A stretch of 6,462 nucleotides of DNA, taken from the NCBI GenBank assembly GCA_009929095.1, contig SABF01000086.1, forward strand, positions 1 through 6,462. The letters are read 5' to 3'. The translations under genes and the position numbers were made by a program. This DNA is from Erysipelotrichia bacterium. GTDB lineage: Bacteria > Bacillota_I > Bacilli_A > Erysipelotrichales > Erysipelotrichaceae. The notes beneath the pieces are model-generated. The model ran no database searches. It was not told the origin of the DNA and saw only the letters and a list, made by a program, of their open reading frames with translations. This document shows, one piece after another, positions 1 to 6,462 of this stretch. Position 1 is the first letter of the stretch, and each line of letters starts with the position of its first letter.

Positions 1-350
1 GACTCATGGTGCAGGCATCACTCAAGGCAGCTGAACAACTGAAAGCAGAAGGCATTGAACCGACTGCTGTCGATGTATGCTGTCTGAAACCGGCAGATGA
101 AGCAGGGATTGCTGAAGTTTTAAAGAACCATGAAGTGATTGTGACCTGTGAATAGCACAATACCGTCAGCGGGCTTGGATCGCTGATCGCAGATGCGGCT
201 TCAAGAACTGTACCGCGTCTGATCACAAGAGTCGGCATGCAGGATCAGTTCGCTGAAAGCAGAAGTTTTGCGGCGCTGCTGGAAAAATACGGACTGGATG
301 CGAATGGCATTGCAGAAGCAATCCGCAGAGCAGTAAAGCAATCAAATTAA
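1..350 (+). pseudogene. Transketolase C-terminal subunit, 3' fragment with in-frame TAG
   Basis: The frame running through positions 3-350 reads as the end of a transketolase C-terminal (pyrimidine-binding plus C-terminal domain) subunit, of the kind encoded separately from the thiamine diphosphate-binding subunit in many Firmicutes. Such enzymes move two-carbon ketol units between sugar phosphates in the pentose phosphate pathway. The visible part begins LMVQASLKAAEQL and runs through DVCCLKPAD and VIVTCE. A TAG at 153-155 follows, and the same frame then continues HNTVSGLGSLIADA to a TAA at 348-350. In the family this segment normally reads like EEHN..GGLGS, so TAG stands where a second Glu is expected; a single G-to-T change from GAG would explain it. 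The 64 codons after the stop show no other lesion, so the change is recent, strain-specific, a sequencing error, or read through. If real, the protein loses about 65 C-terminal residues. The 5' part lies outside the window. The family call is firm; whether the gene is truly broken is uncertain. Confidence 0.8.
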
Positions 351-354
351 TTGC

Positions 355-390
355 GGCAGGGGGAGTAAGGACTTCCTCTGCCTTTATTTT
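355..390 (+). terminator. Intrinsic terminator after the transketolase gene
   Basis: A 10-bp stem pairs 355-364 (GGCAGGGGGA) with 373-382 (TTCCTCTGCC), with two G-U wobbles and an 8-nt loop. It is followed directly by TTTATTTT at 383-390. It starts 5 nt after the TAA of the transketolase frame. It separates that gene from the downstream MATE transporter, so the transporter should have its own promoter. An intact terminator also shows that the gene end is conserved despite the internal TAG. Confidence 0.85.
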
Positions 391-403
391 CTGGCGGTGC
401 ACA

Positions 404-420
404 GATTTCAGAATGAAATC
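404..420. promoter_or_regulatory. Perfect inverted repeat upstream of the MATE gene (candidate operator)
   Basis: GATTTCA (404-410), a 3-nt centre GAA, then TGAAATC (414-420) form a perfect 7-3-7 dyad 35 nt before the MATE start codon. It lies between the upstream terminator and the transporter ribosome binding site, where an operator would sit. No good -35/-10 pair is evident beside it; CAGAAT at 409-414, inside the repeat, is only a weak -10 candidate. No regulator gene is in the window. As RNA it would be a short A/U-rich hairpin with a 3-nt loop, so a DNA-binding site is the likelier reading. This is inference from symmetry and position. Confidence 0.4.
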
Positions 421-455
421 ATTGCAGCTGTGTTCAGGGGAAAGGGGATGCTGCT

Positions 456-1820
456 ATGAAAGAAAACAAGTATTTCGGCAATGCCATTTTTTATCGGCGT
501 GCGGCAATGCTGGCAGTGCCAAGCATGCTTCAGCAGCTGCTTTCGAGTGCGATGGGAATCGTAGATACAATCATGGTTTCCTGGATCGGTGCAGTCTCAG
601 CTGTCGGCATTGGATCGCGGCTGGAAGGCATGTGCATCACAATTGCCTTTGGTGTCATGGAAGGTGTTGGAATCTTTGCTGCACAGTTCTTCGGCTCCCG
701 CGATTATTCCAGCATGAAGAAAACATTCGGCCTGTCTCTGCTTCTAAATGGAGCAATTGGGCTGATCTGGTTTCTGGGGGTGACATTTGCGGGAAAGACA
801 ATCGTTGGTTTCTATGTCAGGGATCCATTCGTTGCTGAACAGGCACTGGTCTATCTGGATATTGTCAGATATTCCTATCCGCTGACCTGCATCGCCTTTA
901 CGTTTAATTACCTGTTTCGCTGCTTCCATAAAACAACAGTGCCTATGTATCTGTCCATCGGAGCGATGGCTGTGAATTGCTTTTTCAATTATGTGCTGAT
1001 TTTCGGTGTGCCTGGGTTTTACAAACTTGGCGCTGCCGGAGCAGCCTGGGGAACTGTCATTGCTCAGTCAGCAAGTGTTGCGGCCTATATTGTATATACC
1101 GTATGGAAGAAGATACCTTTTATCGGGTCTTTTCATGCTATGTTTTCTCTGTCAGAATCATTTGTTGAACCAATTATGGAGCGAACCTATCCAACGATTC
1201 TAAATGAAGCGCTGTTCTCCTTTGGCTCATCCATGTTTATCAAAGCATATGGTCTTCTTGGCACTCAAGTTACCGATGCCTACTATGTAGGCAATACGAT
1301 TGCAAATATCTTCTCCTCAGTATGCAATGGCATCTCAGTAGCTGCCGGAATGATCCTTGGTGCTGAACTTGGCAAAGGCGACAGAGAAGAAGCGATAAAG
1401 GAAAGCAGACGGTTTCTGGTACTGGCACTGATTTCTGCAGGAATTGTATCAATTATCATCATTACATTTGCTTCTCCGCTGGTGAGTCTCTTCGGACTAT
1501 CGGATGCCGGTGTTATTAGTACAGCGGCAGGCGTTGTAAGAATTGCATCGATCCGCATCTCTACGAGACTGATTATCGTAGTAATTTTCTCAGCACTTCG
1601 GGCCGGCGGTGATTCCAGGTTTCTTATGTTCCTTGATTCAGGTATTATGTGGAGTGTAGGAATCCCGATGGTGTATATCCTGATTCTCGAATTTTGTATG
1701 ACTGATTTTGTGATAATCTTCCTTCTGACAGAGATTGAACAGTTTGTGCGTATTGCAGCAGGCATGAAACGCTATCACACTTATCGATGGGAGGTAAATC
1801 TGACCGGACTGGTCAGCTGA
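456..1820 (+). CDS. MATE-family multidrug/metabolite efflux transporter
   Basis: This 454-residue protein has the usual length for the MATE (multidrug and toxic compound extrusion) family. These are inner-membrane antiporters that export cationic drugs or metabolites using a Na+ or H+ gradient. It is strongly hydrophobic with about 12 membrane segments in two similar halves. Family-typical stretches are the first helix with VDTIMVSWIGAVSAVGIG (residues 36-53, including Asp37), the LGAAGAAWGTVIAQ segment (191-204) near the end of the first half, and RAGGDSRF (382-389) in the second half. The C-terminus is short and charged (KRYHTYRWEVNLT). The ATG at 456 follows a purine-rich GGGGAAAGGGG at 437-447. 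An upstream terminator isolates it, and the next gene begins 11 nt after its stop. Substrate cannot be told from sequence. The family is sure; a specific NorM or DinF name is not justified. Confidence 0.9.
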   Translation: MKENKYFGNAIFYRRAAMLAVPSMLQQLLSSAMGIVDTIMVSWIGAVSAVGIGSRLEGMCITIAFGVMEGVGIFAAQFFGSRDYSSMKKTFGLSLLLNGAIGLIWFLGVTFAGKTIVGFYVRDPFVAEQALVYLDIVRYSYPLTCIAFTFNYLFRCFHKTTVPMYLSIGAMAVNCFFNYVLIFGVPGFYKLGAAGAAWGTVIAQSASVAAYIVYTVWKKIPFIGSFHAMFSLSESFVEPIMERTYPTILNEALFSFGSSMFIKAYGLLGTQVTDAYYVGNTIANIFSSVCNGISVAAGMILGAELGKGDREEAIKESRRFLVLALISAGIVSIIIITFASPLVSLFGLSDAGVISTAAGVVRIASIRISTRLIIVVIFSALRAGGDSRFLMFLDSGIMWSVGIPMVYILILEFCMTDFVIIFLLTEIEQFVRIAAGMKRYHTYRWEVNLTGLVS

Positions 1821-1825
1821 AAGGA
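1819..1825 (+). promoter_or_regulatory. Ribosome binding site setting the HAD start
   Basis: GAAAGGA lies 6 nt before the ATG at 1832 and shares its first two bases with the TGA stop of the MATE gene (1818-1820). This supports 1832 as the start rather than the in-frame ATG at 1787. It also suggests that ribosomes ending the transporter could initiate the phosphatase (translational coupling). Confidence 0.65.
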
Positions 1826-1831
1826 TCGGCT

Positions 1832-2497
1832 ATGAGAATAAAGGCAGTATTCTTTGACTTTGATGATACGCTTGGCGACCGCAATCAGTATGCCTGGCAG
1901 CTGTGGCATCGGGCAATAATTGAAAACACAAACGGAATGGATCCGGTTGTGCAGGAAGCGATCATACAGGACTGTCTGATATGGGATGAAAACGGCACTG
2001 CTTCCAAGCAGTATATTGTTGATAAGCTGAAGCAGGAATACGGAATTGAATTGAGCTATCCGGATTTTACTGAATGGTGGAATGTCAGTCTCAATCAGTA
2101 CGCTGTTGCTTTCCCGGATTCCAGAAGAACCATCGAAGAATTGAAGAAACGAGGCTGTCAGATTGGAATGATCACCAACGGACCAAGTGAAGGTCAGCGA
2201 AAGAAAATAGAAAATGCCGGTTTGGCGGATCTTTTCGATGATGCTGTAGTCAGTGCAGATTATGGAATATCCAAACCAGATGTCAGATTGTTTGAGATCG
2301 CTGTCCAGCGGATGCATGTACTGCCCGAAGAGAGTGTCATGGTCGGCGATATCTTCTCTAAGGACATTCTCGGCGCTTATCGGGCCGGGATGAATCCCGT
2401 CTGGATCTGGACCTGGGGCAGCCGTCCCTGTGCAGTGGATATCCCGGTGATTCATCAGATCAGTGAACTGCTGGAGCTGAACCTGTTTCAGCAGTGA
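1832..2497 (+). CDS. HAD-superfamily hydrolase (subfamily IA, YjjG/YfnB-like phosphatase)
   Basis: This 221-residue cytoplasmic protein carries all four haloacid dehalogenase motifs. Motif I is DFDDT (Asp9 predicted nucleophile, Asp11 acid/base); motif II is MITNG with Thr115; motif III is Lys148 in YGISKPD; motif IV is VGDIFSKD with Asp173 and Asp178 for Mg2+. The 80 or so residues between motifs I and II form a helical C1-type cap. The run ITNGPSEGQRKKIENAGL..LFD resembles YjjG/YfnB nucleotidase-like phosphatases, but the physiological substrate is unknown. I place the start at 1832 because MRIKAVFFDFDDTL gives the normal N-terminus and a ribosome binding site precedes it. The in-frame ATG at 1787 would add 15 residues, overlap the MATE gene and lack homology. 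It is probably cotranscribed with the MATE gene; I see no terminator after it. Any functional link to the transporter, such as housecleaning of a metabolite, is speculative. Confidence 0.88.
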   Translation: MRIKAVFFDFDDTLGDRNQYAWQLWHRAIIENTNGMDPVVQEAIIQDCLIWDENGTASKQYIVDKLKQEYGIELSYPDFTEWWNVSLNQYAVAFPDSRRTIEELKKRGCQIGMITNGPSEGQRKKIENAGLADLFDDAVVSADYGISKPDVRLFEIAVQRMHVLPEESVMVGDIFSKDILGAYRAGMNPVWIWTWGSRPCAVDIPVIHQISELLELNLFQQ

Positions 2498-2501
2498 GCG
2501 G

Positions 2502-2510
2502 TGATACAAT
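2502..2510 (+). promoter_or_regulatory. Candidate extended -10 promoter for the pyrophosphatase gene
   Basis: TGATACAAT at 2502-2510 matches an extended -10 element (TGn followed by TACAAT, five of six consensus bases). It lies in the 51-nt gap between the HAD and pyrophosphatase genes, so the transcript would start near 2517. No clear -35 is seen at the expected distance, which extended -10 promoters tolerate. Because no terminator follows the HAD gene, read-through from upstream is also possible. Confidence 0.4.
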
Positions 2511-2548
2511 AATTAAGGAAAATCGAAATCAAAATACGGAGGAAAATC

Positions 2549-4189
2549 ATGGATCAGAATGATACCATCTATATCACCGGGCATATGCATCCGGACAGTG
2601 ACTCGATTGCATCAGCAATCGGCTATGCTTTTTTTAAGCGGGCAAGAGGAACTAAGGCAGTTCCCTGCCGGCTCGGAAAATTGAATGCCGAAACGTCCTG
2701 GCTTCTGAAACGGTTTGGCTTTGAAGAACCGATTCTTCTGGAAGACGCAAGAAAAACACTGGCAGAGATTGATAAAGATTCACCGATTTCTATATCCCCG
2801 GAAATGACAATCTATGAAACAATCATGGAAATGCAGAAGCAGAAACGGACTGCATTCTGTGTCACGGATCATGATGGAACCGTTCTGGGTATGGTGACCA
2901 AAAGTGATCTGACTACGATCGGGCTGGGAGATACGGCATCCGGCATTGAACTGCTGGCCAAGACGTCTATTGATGATATTTGCAGCACGATCAACGGCAG
3001 TATGATTTATCGTGATACGCAGTATCATCTGAATGGAAAAGTATCCATTATTGCTCTGACAGCTGCAAAGCTGGAGAACTATGAAATCAAGGATCGCATT
3101 GTCATAGTCGGTGATGATTCGGATGCTCAGGCAGAACTGATCCGCAAGGGTGCTGGTCTGCTGATCGTTGTATGGGCAAAAAAGATCAGCGATCAGGTCA
3201 TTGAAACCGCCAGAGAATATCACTGTCCGGTAATCATCTCCGGTCACGGATCCATGAACACTTCAAGATATGTTTACTTTGCACCACCGGTGAAACTGGT
3301 AATGACAAAGAATCTTATTGTTTTCCATACCAGTGAATTGGCAGAAGATGCCGCCAGAAAGATGATGTCTACAAGATATCGCACCTATCCGGTACTGGAT
3401 GCTCAGGAACATCTGACAGGCTATGTTTCCCGCTATCACATCATGAATTTTAAAAACAAAAAAATCATTCTTGTCGATCATAATGAATTCTCACAGTCGG
3501 TCAGAGCAGTAGAGAAGTCACAGCTTCTGGAAGTGGTGGATCATCATCGAATCTGTGATTTTGCGACCAGTCAGCCAGTGAGCTTCCGAAATGAAATTGT
3601 CGGTTCAACTGCCACAATTATTGCTACGATGTATCGTGAGAACCAGATTCCCATCCCACAGAATATGGCCGGACTGCTTCTGGGTGCACTGCTGTCTGAT
3701 ACACTGATGTTCCAGTCTCCGACCACAACGCCGAAGGATCATGAAACGGCTGATATTCTTGCGGCGCTTGCCAATCTTGATATCGATGACTTTGGCCGGG
3801 AGATGTTTGCCGTGCAGGCAGATACTTCCAGCAGGAATCTTGCAGATCTTCTGAATCAGGATGTTAAGGTATATGAAGTTCATTCCATAAAAGTGATGAT
3901 TGCCCAGATGATGGTGGCAGATCTGAAACAGACAAGAGCAGATTCTGATCGAATCCAGCAGGAAGTAGATGACTTTGCAGAACAGAAGGGAGCAGATTTT
4001 CTGATTGCGGCCTTTACCAGTGTGCTGGACAAGGGATCTGTGCTCTTTGGCGGCGGGGAATACGCGGCCTGGCTTTCAGAAGCGTATCCAAATGAAGCGG
4101 AAGAGACACATTGCCTGCAGCTTGGAGTACTGTCTCGCAAATCGCAGATTCTGCCAAGAATCACTGAAATTATTGATCGGCATGCCTGA
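2549..4189 (+). CDS. ppaC: Manganese-dependent inorganic pyrophosphatase, family II, CBS-DRTGG type
   Basis: This 546-residue soluble enzyme should hydrolyse pyrophosphate to two phosphates, pulling biosynthetic reactions forward. Its split DHH domain begins with GHMHPDSDSI (residues 11-20; His12, Asp16 and Asp18 predicted Mn2+ ligands). It resumes at VDHNE (Asp310), VVDHHRI (Asp331-His332-His333) and LLSDT (Asp384). The C-terminal DHHA2 domain carries the pyrophosphate-binding SRKS (529-532). Between the DHH parts lies a regulatory insert: CBS 1 at about 73-128, a DRTGG-like domain at about 130-245, and CBS 2 at about 246-300. Plain family II enzymes are near 310 residues, so the insert explains the length. 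In characterised CBS-pyrophosphatases the CBS pair binds adenine nucleotides, AMP and ADP inhibiting and diadenosine polyphosphates activating; this protein probably behaves likewise. The ATG follows GGAGG at 2538-2542. A terminator starts at the stop codon, so transcription ends with this gene. His14 replaces the Asn common in this motif. Confidence 0.95.
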   Translation: MDQNDTIYITGHMHPDSDSIASAIGYAFFKRARGTKAVPCRLGKLNAETSWLLKRFGFEEPILLEDARKTLAEIDKDSPISISPEMTIYETIMEMQKQKRTAFCVTDHDGTVLGMVTKSDLTTIGLGDTASGIELLAKTSIDDICSTINGSMIYRDTQYHLNGKVSIIALTAAKLENYEIKDRIVIVGDDSDAQAELIRKGAGLLIVVWAKKISDQVIETAREYHCPVIISGHGSMNTSRYVYFAPPVKLVMTKNLIVFHTSELAEDAARKMMSTRYRTYPVLDAQEHLTGYVSRYHIMNFKNKKIILVDHNEFSQSVRAVEKSQLLEVVDHHRICDFATSQPVSFRNEIVGSTATIIATMYRENQIPIPQNMAGLLLGALLSDTLMFQSPTTTPKDHETADILAALANLDIDDFGREMFAVQADTSSRNLADLLNQDVKVYEVHSIKVMIAQMMVADLKQTRADSDRIQQEVDDFAEQKGADFLIAAFTSVLDKGSVLFGGGEYAAWLSEAYPNEAEETHCLQLGVLSRKSQILPRITEIIDRHA

Positions 4190-4209
4190 GAAGAAATTCT
4201 CAGGTTTTT
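4185..4209 (+). terminator. Intrinsic terminator overlapping the ppaC stop codon
   Basis: A perfect 8-bp stem, CCTGAGAA (4185-4192) with TTCTCAGG (4197-4204), is closed by a GAAA (GNRA) tetraloop and followed by TTTTT (4205-4209). The left arm includes the last bases of the final sense codon and the TGA stop (4187-4189). It separates ppaC from the beta-glucoside unit. Confidence 0.88.
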
Positions 4210-4232
4210 AATTGCGGTGAAATGCGGCATGA

Positions 4233-5723
<1,491 letters not shown>

Positions 5724-5752
5724 TTGAAGAAGACTGAAAATCGTACTACTAT
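5724..5752 (+). promoter_or_regulatory. Possible internal promoter before the PTS IIB gene
   Basis: TTGAAG (5724-5729) and TACTAT (5747-5752) are separated by 17 bp, each matching four of six consensus bases. They lie in the 77-nt gap between the glucosidase and IIB genes. The spacing is ideal but the boxes are mediocre. It could let the PTS genes be expressed apart from the glucosidase. The rest of the gap shows only the ribosome binding site. Confidence 0.3.
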
Positions 5753-5786
5753 TACCATACATAAATGCTGTTGAAAGAAACGGTAT

Positions 5787-5793
5787 GAAGGAG
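5787..5793 (+). promoter_or_regulatory. Ribosome binding site for the GTG start of PTS IIB
   Basis: GAAGGAG lies 7 nt before the GTG at 5801. It supports this non-ATG start; the family-typical N-terminus (MKNIVLFCAGGMSTS) begins exactly there. Confidence 0.8.
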
Positions 5794-5800
5794 AAATCTA

Positions 5801-6106
5801 GTGAAAAACATCGTTCTGTTCTGCGCTGGAGGAATGTCAACCAGTCTTCTGGTAAAGAAGATGCGTGACGAAGCAGATGTTCTTGGTATGGACTGCACAA
5901 TAAATGCATATGGTCTTGCTGAAACAGATACTTATGCACCTGATGCTGATTTGATTCTGCTTGGTCCGCAGGTTCGCTATGCATTGACGAAGATTCAGGA
6001 AAACTATCCAGATAAAACGGTTGAAACTATTGATATGCGCGCATATGGAATGATGGATGGCAAGACAGTTCTGAACACAGCACTGAAACTGATGGGAGAG
6101 AAATAA
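5801..6106 (+). CDS. PTS lactose/cellobiose-family EIIB component
   Basis: This 101-residue cytoplasmic protein is full length for the IIB of the lactose/cellobiose/lichenan PTS family. It takes phosphate from IIA and hands it to the sugar during transport through IIC. The active-site Cys8 begins the family loop CAGGMSTSLL (8-17). The later segment DADLILLGPQVRYALTKIQENYP matches the core fold of cellobiose IIB proteins. Translation starts at GTG with a good ribosome binding site. The IIA gene begins 2 nt after its stop, so the two are cotranscribed and probably translated in similar amounts. Position after a 6-phospho-beta-glucosidase favours a cellobiose or other beta-glucoside substrate rather than lactose, but specificity lies mainly in the unseen IIC. 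It is similar to CelA/LicB-type proteins. Confidence 0.93.
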   Translation: MKNIVLFCAGGMSTSLLVKKMRDEADVLGMDCTINAYGLAETDTYAPDADLILLGPQVRYALTKIQENYPDKTVETIDMRAYGMMDGKTVLNTALKLMGEK

Positions 6107-6108
6107 GC

Positions 6109-6435
6109 ATGGACGAGGATCTGCAGGGGCTGGAACTGGTATCATTTCAGATTATAGCTGCTGTTGGAACTGCACGCTCCTGCTATATTGCGGCAATTGA
6201 CGCAGCATCTGATGGGAATTTCAGTGAAGCAGAAAAACAGATCAAGGAAGGACAGGAAGCGTTCATCCAGGGGCATGATGCACATGGCGGATTGCTGACC
6301 AAGCTGGCCAATGGGGAAATGCCTTCAATGGATCTGCTGCTGACGCATGCGGAAGACCAGCTGATGAGTGCTGAGACATTCGGCATTCTTGCAGAACGCT
6401 TCATTAAGCTTTACAAGAAAATCTATAATAAGTAG
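6109..6435 (+). CDS. PTS lactose/cellobiose-family EIIA component
   Basis: This 108-residue all-helical protein belongs to the PTS IIA lactose/cellobiose family, whose members form trimers. It accepts phosphate from HPr and passes it to the neighbouring IIB. Helix 1 carries GLELVSFQIIAAVGTARSCYIAAI (7-30). The active-site segment is LLLTHAEDQLMSAE (76-89): His80 is the predicted phosphorylated residue, and Asp83 matches the Asp that binds the trimer metal. The family usually reads HAQDHLM here, so Gln84 replaces a commonly conserved second His. The next segment, HDAHGGLLTKLANGE (56-70), matches the usual NEAHHxQTxLI region only loosely. The ribosome binding site GGGAGAG (6094-6100) lies inside the end of the IIB gene. 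The 27 nt after its TAG hold no terminator, so the operon likely continues, probably to the IIC permease. It is similar to CelC/LicA-type proteins. Confidence 0.92.
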   Translation: MDEDLQGLELVSFQIIAAVGTARSCYIAAIDAASDGNFSEAEKQIKEGQEAFIQGHDAHGGLLTKLANGEMPSMDLLLTHAEDQLMSAETFGILAERFIKLYKKIYNK

Positions 6436-6462
6436 TTGAAAAGAGCCAGGATGGAATAAGTC

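Noticed and set aside
153..155. TAG read as pyrrolysine or as a reassigned codon
   Set aside because: The TAG ending the IIA gene (6433-6435) is followed by no continuing homology, so TAG acts as a stop here. Pyrrolysine is not expected in transketolase, and nothing in the window supports the pathway.
413..838. 141-codon open frame inside the MATE gene, Cys- and His-rich
   Set aside because: It lies in another frame of a clear MATE coding region, and its composition is typical of a shadow frame with no recognisable domain.
1787..1831. Earlier ATG giving the HAD protein 15 more residues
   Set aside because: It would overlap the MATE gene and add residues before the normal HAD N-terminus, while a good ribosome binding site sits before the ATG at 1832.
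1781..2509. Long antisense open frame of 242 codons opposite the HAD gene
   Set aside because: The + strand has all four HAD motifs. The antisense product shows no family resemblance and no ribosome binding site or promoter that I could see.
5730..5786. Possible cre (CcpA) boxes such as TGAAAATCGTACTA at 5735-5748 and TGAAAGAAACGG at 5772-5783
   Set aside because: Both have wrong spacing around the central CG and poor symmetry compared with the TGWAARCGYTWNCW-type consensus.

Overview
The window looks like the chromosome of a low-to-moderate GC Bacillota (Firmicutes), probably a fermentative anaerobe of gut or mouth such as Erysipelotrichia or Clostridia. This rests on purine-rich GGAGG-type ribosome binding sites, a family II pyrophosphatase with the CBS-DRTGG insert, a split transketolase, and PTS-linked beta-glucoside use. 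Placement below phylum is a guess. All supported genes are on the + strand. I see no mobile element, CRISPR array, tRNA or rRNA.

Layout: (1) Positions 1-350 hold the 3' end of a transketolase C-terminal subunit gene. It is interrupted by an in-frame TAG at 153-155 and followed by a convincing intrinsic terminator. (2) Positions 456-2497 hold a MATE-family transporter and, 11 nt later, a HAD-superfamily phosphatase whose ribosome binding site overlaps the transporter stop codon. A perfect 7-3-7 inverted repeat lies upstream of the transporter. (3) Positions 2549-4189 hold a manganese-dependent inorganic pyrophosphatase with a nucleotide-sensing CBS-DRTGG-CBS insert. It has a possible extended -10 promoter, and its terminator hairpin begins at its stop codon. 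(4) From 4256 to the right edge is a beta-glucoside utilisation unit: promoter, GH1 6-phospho-beta-glucosidase, then PTS IIB and PTS IIA of the lactose/cellobiose family. The IIC membrane permease is not in the window.

How they work together: in the last unit, IIA passes phosphate from HPr to IIB, and IIB passes it to the sugar as it crosses an unseen IIC. The cytoplasmic glucosidase then splits the phosphorylated disaccharide into glucose-6-phosphate and a sugar or aglycone. The pyrophosphatase and the transporter/HAD pair look like independent housekeeping or accessory units.

I found no convincing undescribed system. The points most worth a second look are the amber codon in the transketolase gene, the palindrome before the MATE gene, and residue changes in the IIA phosphorylation loop and the pyrophosphatase metal motif.
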